A DNA stretch of 39,871 nucleotides. Origin: Cupriavidus sp. UYMMa02A (GTDB lineage Bacteria > Pseudomonadota > Gammaproteobacteria > Burkholderiales > Burkholderiaceae). A model generated the notes under the pieces. It was not told where the DNA came from. It worked only from the letters and a program-made list of their open reading frames with translations, and did not search any database. Where the stretch lies: assembly GCA_001725945.1 (NCBI GenBank), contig LRMT01000037.1, positions 1-39,871 on the forward strand, given 5' to 3'. Position numbers and translations under genes: made by a program. Below, one piece after another: positions 11,120 through 20,780 of the stretch; within the stretch, counting starts at the first letter, position 1, and every line of letters begins with the position of its first letter.

Positions 11120-12459
11120 ATGTCCATTACGAAACAAGGCGTGCCGATCTTCGCCGGCACGGCGGACGACGCTGAAGCCAGCGTCTACCGCAAGGTCTCC
11201 TGGCGCCTGCTGCCCTTCCTGGGCGTGCTGTGGGTGCTGGCGTGGCTGGACCGCGTGAACATCGGCTTCGCCAAGCTGCAGATGCTCGATTCGCTGCAGT
11301 TCAGCGAAGCGGTGTACGGGCTCGGTGCCGGCATCTTCTTCATCGGCTACTTCCTGTTCGAAGTGCCGTCGAACATGCTGCTGCAGAAGATCGGCGCCAA
11401 GAAGACGATCATGCGCATCACGATCTGCTGGGGCGTGATCTGCATGCTGCAGACCCATGTCTCCACGCCCATGCAGTTCTACACGCTGCGCTTCCTGCTC
11501 GGCGCGTTCGAAGCAGGCTTCTATCCGGGCGTGATCCTGTATCTCACGTACTGGTACCCGTCGGAGCGCCGCGCCAGGGCGTTCGGCACCTTCATGTCGG
11601 CCTCGGCCATCGCCGGCGTGCTGGGCGGCCCGCTGGCCGGCTGGATCATGACTTCGATGGGCGGCGTGCATGGCATGCACGGCTGGCAGTGGCTGTTCAT
11701 CATCGAAGGCATTCCGTCCGTGCTGGCCGGCATCTTTGCCTGGTTCTACATGACCGACAAGCCCGAGCAGGCCAACTGGCTCACCGACACCGAAAAGCGC
11801 GTGGTGCTCGACGCCCTCAAGCGCGACAACGCCGCCATGGGCGAGCGTGGCCATGACTGGCGCAGCGTCTTCACCAACCCCAAGGTGTGGCTGCTGATCG
11901 CGATCTACTTCTGCCTGCTGTGCGCCAACTCCACGCTGACCTTCTGGATCCCGACCATCATCAAGGACGTGGGCTTCACCACGCCCATGGCGGTCGGCTG
12001 GATTGCCGCGGTAGCCTACCTGTGCGGTGCGATCGGCATGATTGCCAACGGCGCGCATTCCGACCGTCGCAATGAGGTGCGCTGGCACTTCAGCAGCGCG
12101 GCGCTGGTCGGTGGTGGGGCCATGGCCGTGTTGGCCGTGCTGCTCGGCATCAATGCGCTGTCGCCGGTGATCGCCTTGCTGGCCATGACGGCCTCGCTGG
12201 TAGGCACCATGAGTGCGATTCCCGTGTTCTGGCAGTTGCCCAATCGCTATCTGGCAGGCAGCGCAGCCGCGGTGGGCGTGGCACTGATCAACTCCGTCTC
12301 GAACCTGGCCGCTTCGGCGCGCCGTACGCGATGGGCCTGATCAAGACCGCCACCGGCAAAGTCACCACCGGCCTGTACATGGTGGCTGTCATCGAGATCG
12401 TGGCTGCGGTGCTGGTGGTAGTCGGCATCCGCCAGCTCGCCAACAAGCGTGAGGCCTGA
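11120..12459 (+). CDS. MFS transporter, anion:cation symporter type, one frameshift near the C-terminus
   Basis: An inner-membrane uptake carrier of about 446 residues with 12 predicted helices, of the ACS family that takes up organic anions. Visible features: WVLAWLDRVNIGFAKL in helix 1, GIFFIGYFLFEVPSN in helix 2, the loop YWYPSERRARA and GWQWLFIIEGIPSV before helix 6, the family's most recognisable stretch. Near 12,312 GGCCGGCTTC has lost one G, switching frame; restoring it gives AGFGAPYAMGLIKT and the end QLANKREA at 12,459. GGAGA lies just upstream of ATG 11,120. One base separates its stop from the next gene, so the two are translationally linked. In this cluster the substrate may be urate or a related purine breakdown product; that is inference. 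Confidence 0.88.
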
Positions 12460-12460
12460 T

Positions 12461-12967
12461 ATGCGCGACAACCAAGACCCCGACTTCGACGCCAGCCGCC
12501 GCCGTTTTGCGCTGCAATCGCTCACGCTTGGCGGCGGCGCGCTGCTGGCCGGCAGCGCACTGGCTGAAACCGCGCCAAACCAGACCACCGGCCCGGTACA
12601 GCAAGGCGGCCTGAGCCCGCGCCTGACCATGCATGCGCTCGACACCTGGCACGGCACTCCCGCGGCCGGCATGCGCGTCGACATGGCCCGCATCGAGAAC
12701 GGCCAGCCGCGCCACCTGCAGACCGTCACGCTCGCGGCCAACGGCCGCAGCGAACCGCCGCTGCTGATTGGCGACACCTACCGCACCGGGACCTACGAAC
12801 TGCTGCTGCATGTCGACGAGTACTTCGCCGCGCGCAAGGCCAACCTGCCGCAGCCGCTGTTCTTGTCGAAGATCCCGCTGCGCTTTCGCGTGACGGACGC
12901 GAGCCAGCGTATCCACCTGCCCGTGCTGTTCGGGCCGTGGAGCTACAACTACTACCGCGGCAGCTGA
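12461..12967 (+). CDS. Hydroxyisourate hydrolase with Tat signal peptide
   Basis: 5-hydroxyisourate hydrolase (transthyretin-like), which opens the ring of the uricase product. Residues 10-37 form a Tat signal (SRRRFALQSL, then a Gly/Ala/Leu stretch and a SALAE-like cleavage site), so the mature enzyme should be periplasmic. Family hallmarks are LTMHALDTWHGTPAAGM at the domain start and the C-terminal tetrapeptide YRGS. Length is 168 residues: a typical 115-residue enzyme plus signal and linker. It follows the transporter with one intervening base and precedes a second, leaderless copy by 31 bases. Export of a purine-ring hydrolase suggests that part of the pathway runs outside the inner membrane. 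Confidence 0.88.
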   Translation: MRDNQDPDFDASRRRFALQSLTLGGGALLAGSALAETAPNQTTGPVQQGGLSPRLTMHALDTWHGTPAAGMRVDMARIENGQPRHLQTVTLAANGRSEPPLLIGDTYRTGTYELLLHVDEYFAARKANLPQPLFLSKIPLRFRVTDASQRIHLPVLFGPWSYNYYRGS

Positions 12968-12998
12968 TGCAGCCCGCTTGCTGACAAGGAGACCGATC

Positions 12999-13333
12999 AT
13001 GGCAGGCATCAGTACTCACGTACTCGACGTATCGCTCGGCAGGCCGGTTGCAGGCATGCAGATTGAACTGTTCGACATGGGCTCGCAGCCCCCCAACTCA
13101 TTACACGCGCGCGCACCAACAGCGACGGCCGCACCGACGCCCCCATGCTGCCCGCCGCACAGGCGCGCACCGGAGACTTCGAACTGCGCTTCTGGGTGGC
13201 CGACTACTTCAAGACGCCGGACGTCTTCGCCGACATCGTGCCCGTGCGTTTCACCGTTGCCGATGCTGCGCAGCACTACCATGTGCCATTGCTGTGCTCG
13301 CCGTGGAGCTTCGGGACTTATCGGGGCAGTTGA
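12999..13333 (+). CDS. uraH: Hydroxyisourate hydrolase, cytoplasmic copy, one frameshift
   Basis: A second transthyretin-like hydroxyisourate hydrolase, about 112 residues, without signal peptide. It opens with the signature STHVLDVSLGRPVAGM, carrying the conserved His near the N-terminus, and ends with YRGS. The run of six C at 13,088-13,093 appears to have lost one C; adding it restores the expected QPPQLITRARTNSDGRTD. AAGGAG lies eight bases before ATG 12,999. Co-located with the Tat-exported paralogue and uraD, it should act in the cytoplasm between uricase and UraD. A terminator follows. Confidence 0.88.
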
Positions 13334-13365
13334 TCCTTCGTGGTGTTACTGCGCGTTTCTGCGCC

Positions 13366-13394
13366 CGGGCGGCCCATCGAGTCCGCCCGTTTTT
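13366..13394 (+). terminator. Rho-independent terminator after the uraH operon
   Basis: Stem CGGGCGG / CCGCCCG with a ten-base loop, followed directly by TTTTT. It lies 33 bases after the uraH stop and ends the MFS-uraH-uraH operon before the carbonic anhydrase gene. Confidence 0.8.
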
Positions 13395-13601
13395 GTTTGG
13401 GGCACGTCATACATACCGGCGTCATGGGATCCGCGTGGCCGCGCTCCAGAGCCAGCTACACTTCCCGGGTCCAATGAGACGGTTTGGTGCACTCCCCCGG
13501 TCAACCCTGCCCTACAGGCAGCGTTCCGGAGCCATGGGCATCGGTCCGTTCGGCATGCGGCCGCCTGCTCATCCCTTAGTTTCCACAACGGTGACCATCA
13601 G

Positions 13602-14345
13602 ATGAAGACACGCATTGCGATTGCAGCATTGGGCACACTGCTTTTCACGTCGTTTTCCAACGCTGCCGCGCACTGGACGTATCAGGGAAAGACCGGAACG
13701 AGCCAGTGGGCCAACCTGGAAGCGGACTACGCCGTATGCGGCACCGGCCAGCGCCAGTCGCCGATCAACATTGAAACGCGCAAGGTAACCGGCACCGCTG
13801 CACAAGTCATCGGTGTTTCCTATGCGCCGGCGAACGCCGACGTCGTCAACAACGGCCACACCATCCAGGTCGAGCCAGCCAATGGCGGCACCCTCACCAT
13901 CGACGGCGTGGAATACAAGCTCGCGCAGTTCCACTTCCACACGCCGAGCGAAGAGAAGATCGACGGCAAGTCCTACCCGCTGGTGGCGCACCTTGTGCAC
14001 AAGAGTGCCGAGGGCAAGCTTGCGGTGATCGCCGTGCTGTTCCGCACGGGCAAGGCCAATGCAACGCTGAAACCGGTGTTCGCCAGCCTGCCAGCGAAGG
14101 CCGGTGACAAGCACGTGCTGGATGGCACCATCAACGTCGGCGATCTGCTGCCGGCCAAGCGCGACAACTACACGTTCATCGGCTCGCTGACCACGCCGCC
14201 TTGCAGCGAAGATGTGCGATGGGTGGTGATGAAGACACCGGTGTCGATCTCGTCCGCGCAGCTCGCGGCATTCAGGAAGCTGTACAAGATGAATGCGCGG
14301 CCGGTGCAGGCGGTGAATGGGAGGGAGGTGTTGGTGGGGCGGTAA
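13602..14345 (+). CDS. cah: Alpha-class carbonic anhydrase, exported
   Basis: Hydrates carbon dioxide to bicarbonate, predicted periplasmic. The signal peptide covers residues 1-22 (MKTRIAIAALGTLLFTSF, cleavage near SNAA). Alpha-class features are present: RQSPINIE, the zinc ligands in FHFHTPSEE (two His) and AHLVHK (third His), and the late motif GSLTTPPCSEDVRW. Two Cys residues (in YAVCGTG and PPCSED) can form the family's usual disulfide. Length is 247 residues and the frame is intact. ATG 13,602 directly begins the signal peptide; a longer upstream open frame is not coding. It has its own transcription unit after the uraH terminator. Confidence 0.93.
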   Translation: MKTRIAIAALGTLLFTSFSNAAAHWTYQGKTGTSQWANLEADYAVCGTGQRQSPINIETRKVTGTAAQVIGVSYAPANADVVNNGHTIQVEPANGGTLTIDGVEYKLAQFHFHTPSEEKIDGKSYPLVAHLVHKSAEGKLAVIAVLFRTGKANATLKPVFASLPAKAGDKHVLDGTINVGDLLPAKRDNYTFIGSLTTPPCSEDVRWVVMKTPVSISSAQLAAFRKLYKMNARPVQAVNGREVLVGR

Positions 14346-14488
14346 CGGATCGGCGTCTGCCAGATGCCATGGCACTGCAACGCATCCGGAGCTGTGGCGC
14401 CCCTATGTATTTGATTTATTTATGATCGACTCAGATGACTAGGCAGTCATCATTCGTGACTTAAATAATTCCCCTGCGCGGTGCCCGA

Positions 14489-14821
14489 TCAGGAATCGGC
14501 GCCGCGCACCGGATACTTCTTCGCATTCATCTCCATCTTCGCCCGCACCGCCGCATCCAGGTCCACGCCCAGCGCCGTCACAAGCTGCGTCAAATAGATG
14601 GTGATATCCGCGAGTTCCTGCTCCACATGCGCTCGCTCGTCCGTCGACATGATGTCGCGCGACTCCTCCTCGGTCTGCCACTGGAAGATCTCCACCAGTT
14701 CGGCCACCTCCACGCTCAGCGCCATGGCCAGGTTCTTGGGGCTGTGATACTTGCCCCAGCCGCGTGCTTCGCCGAACTGCATGGCGGCTTGCTGGAGGTT
14801 TTTGATGTCGATGAGGGGCAT
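14489..14821 (-). CDS. MazG-like nucleotide pyrophosphohydrolase
   Basis: A 110-residue all-helical hydrolase of the MazG/dCTP-pyrophosphatase type, which removes pyrophosphate from nucleoside triphosphates and protects the nucleotide pool. The acidic metal-binding motifs are visible as SVEVAELVEIFQW and ELADITIYLTQL, giving the E-x3-E...E-x2-D pattern. WGKYHSPKNLAMAL precedes them as in the family. ATG 14,821 starts MPLIDIKNLQ. It is a single gene, divergent from the methyltransferase-like gene at 14,947. Confidence 0.85.
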   Translation of the reverse strand: MPLIDIKNLQQAAMQFGEARGWGKYHSPKNLAMALSVEVAELVEIFQWQTEEESRDIMSTDERAHVEQELADITIYLTQLVTALGVDLDAAVRAKMEMNAKKYPVRGADS

Positions 14822-14946
14822 GGTTGGCAGGAACGAAATGCTGAAAAGATGTATTGAACCACGCTGCCCCGGCCATCCTCAAATGCAGCCATCGCCGCAA
14901 AGGAATACGCTAGTGCATGTGAATCATCCTGCAGGCGGAGGCCACA

Positions 14947-15606
14947 ATGCGTACGACACCCGGCATGGCGTTCTTCACCCTCGCGGGCACCCTCGCCTAC
15001 CTTGCCCTGCCGATGATTGGCTGGGGCGGCATCGGTCCCTTCTTCGCCCACCCCGCGCGCACCGCACTGGCAGTCGTCACCATGGCCCTAGCCGTGGCGG
15101 CAGTCTTCTCCCAAGGCAACATCAGCAGCGGCGAGCGCGAAGACCGTGGCAACCGCTGGGTGCTCGCCGCATTCGGCGTCCTCGGCCTGCTGGCCGGCTA
15201 TGTTCCGGCGTGGAACGACCGCATCGGCTTCTGGACGCTCGACAGCGACACCATGCGCTGGATCGGTGTCGCGCTGTTCGCAGGCGGTGGCGTACTGCGG
15301 CTGGTGCCCGTGTTCATCCTCGGCAAGCGATTCAGCGGACTGGTCGCGATCCAGCCCGGCCACAAACTGGTGACGACGGGCCTGTATGGCGTGATCCGGC
15401 ACCCGAGCTACCTCGGCTTCGTCATCAGTTCGCTGGGATGGGTGTTGGCGTTCCGCTCAGGCGTAGGCGTGATCCTGACGCTGCTGATGATTCCGCCGCT
15501 GCTGGCTCGGATCGCGGCAGAAGAGGCATTGTTGCGGTCGCAGTTCGGCGCGGCGTATGAAGCGTATTGCGCAAGGACCTGGAGGATGGTCCCCGGAATC
15601 TTCTAG
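14947..15606 (+). CDS. Isoprenylcysteine-carboxyl-methyltransferase-family membrane protein
   Basis: A 219-residue integral membrane protein with about five hydrophobic segments. The C-terminal half carries the ICMT/PEMT-like signature GLYGVIRHPSYLGFV, followed by a hydrophobic hairpin and a closing EEALLRSQFGAAYEAYCART that resembles the cofactor-binding end of these methyltransferases. GGAGG lies five bases before ATG 14,947. Methyl transfer from S-adenosylmethionine to a small acceptor is known for the superfamily; the acceptor here is unknown. The frame is intact. Confidence 0.82.
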   Translation: MRTTPGMAFFTLAGTLAYLALPMIGWGGIGPFFAHPARTALAVVTMALAVAAVFSQGNISSGEREDRGNRWVLAAFGVLGLLAGYVPAWNDRIGFWTLDSDTMRWIGVALFAGGGVLRLVPVFILGKRFSGLVAIQPGHKLVTTGLYGVIRHPSYLGFVISSLGWVLAFRSGVGVILTLLMIPPLLARIAAEEALLRSQFGAAYEAYCARTWRMVPGIF

Positions 15607-15773
15607 ACGGCACGACGCGAGCGCATTGGCGGTGAATGGATTGCCAGTCGGGATTGCTTCCGAAGTTTCTACGGGAACCCCCGCTTTGTCTGCGTGGCAC
15701 CTAGACTTGTGCAGTCGGACATTTCTCCGCGCGACTGCGCGAAATCCGGGGCCATTCCATGGAGGGCCGCACT

Positions 15774-16064
15774 ATGCACACTGTCATCAGAACCTATGCC
15801 GGAAGTGGCGCCAGGGAGCTGTTCGACCTGCTCGAAAAACGTACGCCCGAAATCGAATCCCTGATGCGTGGGGTTCAGGGCTTTGTCAGCTACACGCTCG
15901 CGCGCACCGCCGATGGCGGCTTCTCAGTCACGACCTGCAATGACAAGGCAGGCGTGGATGAGAGCGTCAAGCGGGCGAAAGACTGGATTGCCGAGAATGC
16001 CGGCAGCATCGGCGCAAGCGCTCCGGCGATTTCCGAAGGGACGGTCATCCTGCATGTGAAATAG
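15774..16064 (+). CDS. Small protein, ABM-like fold, function unknown
   Basis: A 96-residue soluble protein with no signal or membrane segment. It resembles dimeric alpha-beta barrel (antibiotic-biosynthesis-monooxygenase-like) proteins, with MHTVIRTYAGSGARELFDLL, GFVSYTLARTADGGF and a C-terminal GTVILHVK strand. I chose ATG 15,774 rather than 15,759 because GGAGGG lies seven bases before it; the earlier ATG sits inside that ribosome site. It is alone on its strand. Function cannot be named. Confidence 0.72.
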   Translation: MHTVIRTYAGSGARELFDLLEKRTPEIESLMRGVQGFVSYTLARTADGGFSVTTCNDKAGVDESVKRAKDWIAENAGSIGASAPAISEGTVILHVK

Positions 16065-16131
16065 CAGTGTGACTGCCATCGATGCCGCGCGCCGCTTCCG
16101 TTGCGGGGCGGGTGTCGCGGTTCGGAGAAAG

Positions 16132-16160
16132 GCTGCGCACCCGCTGAGGGGGTGCGCAGC
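16132..16160 (-). terminator. Strong hairpin downstream of the large lipoprotein gene
   Basis: GCTGCGCACCC pairs with GGGTGCGCAGC around a seven-base loop, on the 3' side of the minus-strand lipoprotein gene. On the minus strand it is followed by CCTTTCT, a short pyrimidine tail. It may also serve the small plus-strand gene that ends at 16,064. Confidence 0.6.
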
Positions 16161-16180
16161 ACAACACGTCGTACCGACTA

Positions 16181-18291
16181 TCAGTTGAAACGGTAGACGG
16201 CGGTCTTGGAGCTGCTGTCGAGCATCCTGTAGCTGAACAGGAAGGTACGACCGTTATTAGCCGTACTGAAGGCCGGCACCGAACTCAGCGTTACGGATGT
16301 TGCGCCCTTCGATACCGCCTGCGTGGGTCCGTAGCTGCCGCCGGCGTCGATCACGAATTGCACGCCACCGATCTGCTGGGCAGCGACGTTCTGCGCCCAA
16401 TCGACCGTGAGGCTGGCCTGGGCACCGCTCAGGCCGCCGTTCGGGTCCAGCGCGCGGAGCGTCTGCTGGCCAGGTGCATTCCATGGCAGGTTGACGGCTT
16501 GGTCTGCCTGAACCAAGTCGCTGAGCAGCGTCTTGTAGAAGACAACGGGATTCGTGGGGTTCGTGATATGCGTCGAATCCGTGCCATAGAACAACTCAAC
16601 CTTGTACTTCGCACCCTTGACCACCAGCTTCGGGTTCACAGCATCGCTCGGCTGGGCCCAGACAGCGCCAGCGTTGCCAGTCGGATTGGCTATCACGGTT
16701 GTGGCAGCGGCACCGGTAATGCCTGCGGTCCGTGTGAACCAGAGGTTCGGGCAATTGTAGGTGGTACCGTTGGAATTGCCGCACCGGTATCCAACAGTAC
16801 TGTCGATGGCACCGACCTTGTTGAGCAGGTCCATGCCCGCCTGGTTCGAAGGCACCGGTGCAATGTAGACAAGGCCGGTACCTGCAGCGCCATTGCCGGG
16901 CAGACCCGGGCCCGAGACCCGCACCAATTGCAGGGTACCAGCTGTTGGTTGACGCTACCCGGCCCCCGTGCGTTGGCATTGACCTGGATGCCGGTCTGGA
17001 ACGTGCTCATCCGGTTATCCGTGAGGGAGAACGACGGATTCAGTTGCTCCACACGACGGACCTGCAGCCGAATCGATACATCCGCAGGATGCTGATTGCC
17101 AACCAGCCACCAGTTGGTCGGACGCGCGGTCGACGACGTGTTGTCGATGTTCCGGGCCACGGTGATCACGTTGCCGGCATTGCCGTCCGCATCCAGGTAG
17201 CGGATGTTCAGCACCGCGCGATCCGGATCGGATGGCGACGTGCCAGGGTAGAACGCCATGAGTTCCGGCATGCTGAATTGCGCGCCCGTCATCGTGTCGC
17301 TCGTCAGCAGGCTGTAGAAGAACTGTGCCGATGAGTAGCCGTTATGCAGGAAGTCAACGCCCGCAGCGTTGGAACTGTCCGCCGCGATGTCCTGGCAGGC
17401 AGCTGCCGCGGACGTCACCTCAGGCCCGCCATTCGCAGCCGCTACGCTGGTGTCGCGTGCCAACACGCGTTGCGAAGTCGGAATGGCAAAGCATGCATTG
17501 AGCGCCTTCGCCATGAGCTGAGCCGCTTGCGGCAGCGATGCCACACCCGCGGCAGGCTTGTCCAGCTGGGTACCGCTGCTGCTGGCCGTAGCCATGTCCA
17601 CGGGCGTGGGGTTGTCCACGGTGGTCAGGGCCAGCTTGCCGGTGGCCGGATTGGTCACGACCTTGACGATGTCGAGGACCTGGTCGGCCGTGTTGCCGAC
17701 ACCAGATGCCGTGGCGGCAACGATGCTTGTGCTGAAGGGATTGTAGTCAGCCGGGGCGCCAATTGCGCTCAGCACCTGGCTCAGTTGGGCCAGGACATTG
17801 GAAACCACCTGCTGCAAGGTCGCAGCATCGACCTGCTTGCTGTTGACCACGCTCATCGCATTGCCGTCTGCCGACAGCTGCGCCACGATTGCGGTGGTCA
17901 GTGGCGTCGCGTTGACGGTAAGCGATGCACCTGCCGCAGGAGTGGTCGTGGCCACACTGACCAGCGCTGGCGTATTGCCCGTGGGATCTGTCACGACCAC
18001 GAAGAACGGCGCAGTCTCACCGGCCTTCAACGTGCAGGTGTAGCTGCCCAATGCCGTGGTGGTAATGGTCGACTCCTGGCATGCCGCATTCCCGCCGCCG
18101 TCGGTAATGGCGACGTTGGCATTAGCGAGCGCGCTGCCAGTCGCCGCCGTACCGCTGAGTACCGCGCTGGGCGTGGCTGGCGTGTCGATCTGCGCCTTAC
18201 TGGACGAAGAATCGCCACCGCCACCATCACCACCACCACAAGCCGACAACGCAAGCACAGCAACACTCAATGCAATGGGTGTGAACCTCAT
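16181..18291 (-). CDS. Large lipoprotein of unknown function, one frameshift
   Basis: A secreted lipoprotein of about 703 residues. The signal peptide runs MRFTPIALSVAVLALSAC with lipobox LSAC, then a Gly/Ser-rich linker. A first region (about 40-130) looks like a beta-sandwich with SALANANVAITDGGG, followed by a helical region rich in Ala/Ser/Thr; the C-terminal third has SFSLTDNRMSTFQTGIQVN and an end FLFSYRMLDSSSKTAVYRFN. Near 16,930 the frame switches between QQLV and VRVSGPGLP. GGGGAAG precedes ATG 18,291. The composition resembles outer-surface proteins of Cupriavidus and relatives. A strong hairpin follows. The function is unknown to me. Confidence 0.72.
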
Positions 18292-18609
18292 TATTTTCTT
18301 CCCCGGACCGTTGTTTTTAAAGCACGACAAATAATGACCAACCACTCCCTGTCGGATTGGCCAATATCACCTGGACAAGCCAGAACCCCTCTCAAGAGGG
18401 GTCAAGTGAATCATATTTAGTGCTTTGCCAGTCATTCCCGGCATACCTGATTCGGGTTTCTCGTTACCGCACGACCCGCAGGGCACAGATTTTTGACGAT
18501 TCTGCAAAACTCTCGGTGGCCGGCATCATTCATTTTGATGAAGCCGCCAAAAAGTGGATGCGTGCCACAGAACGCCTGTGATAGCCTGCGGAAAACAACG
18601 CAGTGAATA
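18292..18609. other. Intergenic region between divergent lipoprotein and LuxR genes
   Basis: 318 bases without a supported gene. It contains the short hairpin CCCCTCT-CAA-GAGGGG near 18,389-18,402 and AT-rich patches suitable for divergent promoters. A 74-codon open frame is present but has no domain features and no ribosome site. Confidence 0.5.
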
Positions 18610-19789
18610 ATGGCGGAACGGCCTGAGGCGACAAGACTTCACCGGACAGCCGAGCTTTGGGAAGAGGGTGACTTGCTAATCAGTGATCATCTGATCGGGG
18701 ACCTTTATGAGGCCGCGACCGACGGGACGGGTTTCTAGAAGTATTTCAGGCTGCCTCAGAGAAAATGGGCGCCAAAGTATTCCATATGTTCAGCTGGGAT
18801 GCAGTGCGCAACGCGCCGCATATCTCCATTTATACGCCCGAGGTGCGATGGGACGAGGTCATCGAGCGCTACGACCAATACTATGGCGCCCTCGATCCCC
18901 GGCGCAGGTTTGTCGAACAAGCCGCATCGGCAAGTTTGTCTGTTGCGATGATTACCTGACCGATCAGGACGTCGCTCGAAGCGAGTTCTTTCAGGATTAC
19001 CAGATTCCATCGGGCATACGCTATTTGATGGGCGCGCGCCTGGCTCGCCCGAATAGCGACGATATTCTCCTCGGCCTGCTTCGGGCGCGGACCGGCCGCC
19101 GTACACCCCCGAGGAGCGCGCCACTGCGGCAGGCATGACCGGCCACCTGCAGCGTGCCATCAACCTCTGGCAGGACACCCGGGTGCTCCATCGCGATGCC
19201 GCGCTTGGCACGGAACTGATGGAGCAACTGTGCCTGGCCGTATTTGCCCTGGACCGGCAGTCGCGCGTCGTCTTTGTCAACGCGGCGGCTGAAGGCATGT
19301 TGCGCGAAACCACTTGTCTGAAACTGCAGCATGGCCGCCTGACGGCAACGCTGGCGGACCAGAATGCCGGCCTCCAGACGACGATTCGCCACGTGGCAAG
19401 AACTCGCAAAGGCGCCAGCCTTGCGCTGTGCGCCACCGCTGGCGCGACGCCCGAGGTTTTCCTCAGCATCACGCTGCTACCGGGCCAGGACACCCGGGCC
19501 GTATTCGGCAACGCGACCGTGCTGGTTACCGCCAGACGGCGCGGATCCGAGCCAATGGTGACAGCGCGGCAGTTACAGCAAGCCTTCGGGCTGTCGGCGG
19601 CAGAATCAGCGGTTGCCGAGGCATTGGTCACGGGCAAGACGCCTGACGAGTACGCCAGCAGTGCCGGCGTATCGCTCAATACCGTTCGCACCCAGCTGCG
19701 CGCGATCTACGAAGACCCGCACACGGTCGCAGGCCGAAGCCGTGGGCGCCATGCTCTGGGTGCTGACGCAGCGGCTTCCTGAGCGCTGA
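18610..19789 (+). CDS. LuxR-type transcription regulator, frame broken four times
   Basis: A regulator of about 390 residues: an N-terminal sensory region (DLYEAATDG, GAKVFHMFSWDAVRNAPHIS, YYGALDPRRRF), a central PAS-like part (LAVFALDRQSRVVFVNAAAE) and a C-terminal helix-turn-helix of the LuxR class (FGLSAAESAVAEALVTGKTP, GVSLNTVRTQLRAIYE). The product is spread over all three frames with switches near 18,732, 18,930, 19,095 and 19,712. At the last site GAAAAGACC appears as GAAGACC; restoring two A gives the proper end ...AMLWVLTQRLPER at 19,789. Start ATG at 18,610 is the first plausible one. With so many breaks a true pseudogene is possible, but the residues stay conserved across each break. 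Confidence 0.72.
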
Positions 19790-19838
19790 CGCTGCGGCAA
19801 CCGCAGTCCGGTCACCTTGCGGCCGGGCCGGCTTCCTG

Positions 19839-20522
19839 TCAGCGATGCTTCAGCATCGTCAGCAGCGCATGGGCGACAGGATCCGACGATGCCGGATTCT
19901 GGCCGGTAATCAGCAAGCCATCGGTCACCACATATGGTTGCCAGTCCGCCACCTTGGAGAAGTTGGCACCGCTCGCCTTCAGCATGTCTTCGACCAGGAA
20001 GGGCACGACCTCCGTCAGTCCGACGGCTGCCTCCTCGGTGTTCGTGAAGCCGGTGACGTTCCTGCCCTTGACCAGCGGGCTGCCATCCTTCGCCTTCACA
20101 TGGCGCAGCACGCCGGGGGCGTGACATACCAGGGCGACGGGCTTGCCGCTGGCAATCGTGCTTTCGATCAAGGCCCTCGAATTCGCGTCCTCGGCCAGGT
20201 CCCACATCGGGCCGTGCCCACCTGGATAAAACACTGCGTCGTAATCGCCGCCCGCTACCTCGGACAGCTTCTGCGTCGACGCCAGCGCGGCCTTTGCCTC
20301 GGCATCGGCATCGAAGCGGCGCGTCGCGGCAGTCTGGAAAGAGGGGTCATTGCTCTTAGGATCGAGTGGCGGCTGCCCGCCCTTGACCGACGCGAGCGTG
20401 ACATCGACGCCGGCGTCTTTCAGCACGTAATACGGCGCAGCCAACTCCTCGAGCCAGAAGCCGGTCTTTTCACCGGTGTTGCCGAGTTGGTCGTGAGACG
20501 TGAGGACAATTAGGACTTTCAT
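19839..20522 (-). CDS. DJ-1/PfpI family protein, Hsp31-like
   Basis: A 227-residue cytoplasmic protein of the type 1 glutamine amidotransferase-like superfamily. The order NTGEKTGFWLEELAAPYY, DVTLASVKGGQPPLDPKS, FYPGGHGPMWDLAED and ALVCHAPGVL matches the Hsp31/YhbO-like branch; the Cys in VCHAPG is the nucleophile and the Glu of GEKTGFWLEE is typical of the active site. Members act as glyoxalase III, deglycase-like enzymes or chaperones; which applies here is not visible. GGAG lies seven bases before ATG 20,522. The frame is intact. It converges on the LuxR gene (50-base gap) and diverges from the YdcF-like gene. Confidence 0.87.
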   Translation of the reverse strand: MKVLIVLTSHDQLGNTGEKTGFWLEELAAPYYVLKDAGVDVTLASVKGGQPPLDPKSNDPSFQTAATRRFDADAEAKAALASTQKLSEVAGGDYDAVFYPGGHGPMWDLAEDANSRALIESTIASGKPVALVCHAPGVLRHVKAKDGSPLVKGRNVTGFTNTEEAAVGLTEVVPFLVEDMLKASGANFSKVADWQPYVVTDGLLITGQNPASSDPVAHALLTMLKHR

Positions 20523-20780
20523 ATCGGATCTCCGCTGGACGTGGAAGATATGTCCATGTCGGGCGCGACATCGCCAGGATTCCCCATGCGGCGCCTGTAT
20601 CGGCAGGCCGTGTCGTTGTCGACGCACGGCCTGCAGCTTGCTGGATTGCCTTGCGGCATACGGACCTTGGTAAGCATGGTGCATAGGCCATCAAAATCAA
20701 AGGTCGAACACTCACGGCTATACTGCCGGGCGCCTGCCTGTGCGCGATCCACGCGCGGCAGCAAACTCAATCCACTGGCA

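Noticed and set aside
10883..12088. A 401-codon open frame on the minus strand
   Set aside because: It is antisense to a clear MFS transporter and its translation is a repetitive His/Gln/Ala/Glu-rich string without domains, as expected from the reverse of a GC-rich gene.
17344..18420. A 358-codon plus-strand frame
   Set aside because: It is antisense to the large lipoprotein, which has a signal peptide and lipobox; the frame itself is Arg/Cys/His-rich with no domain.
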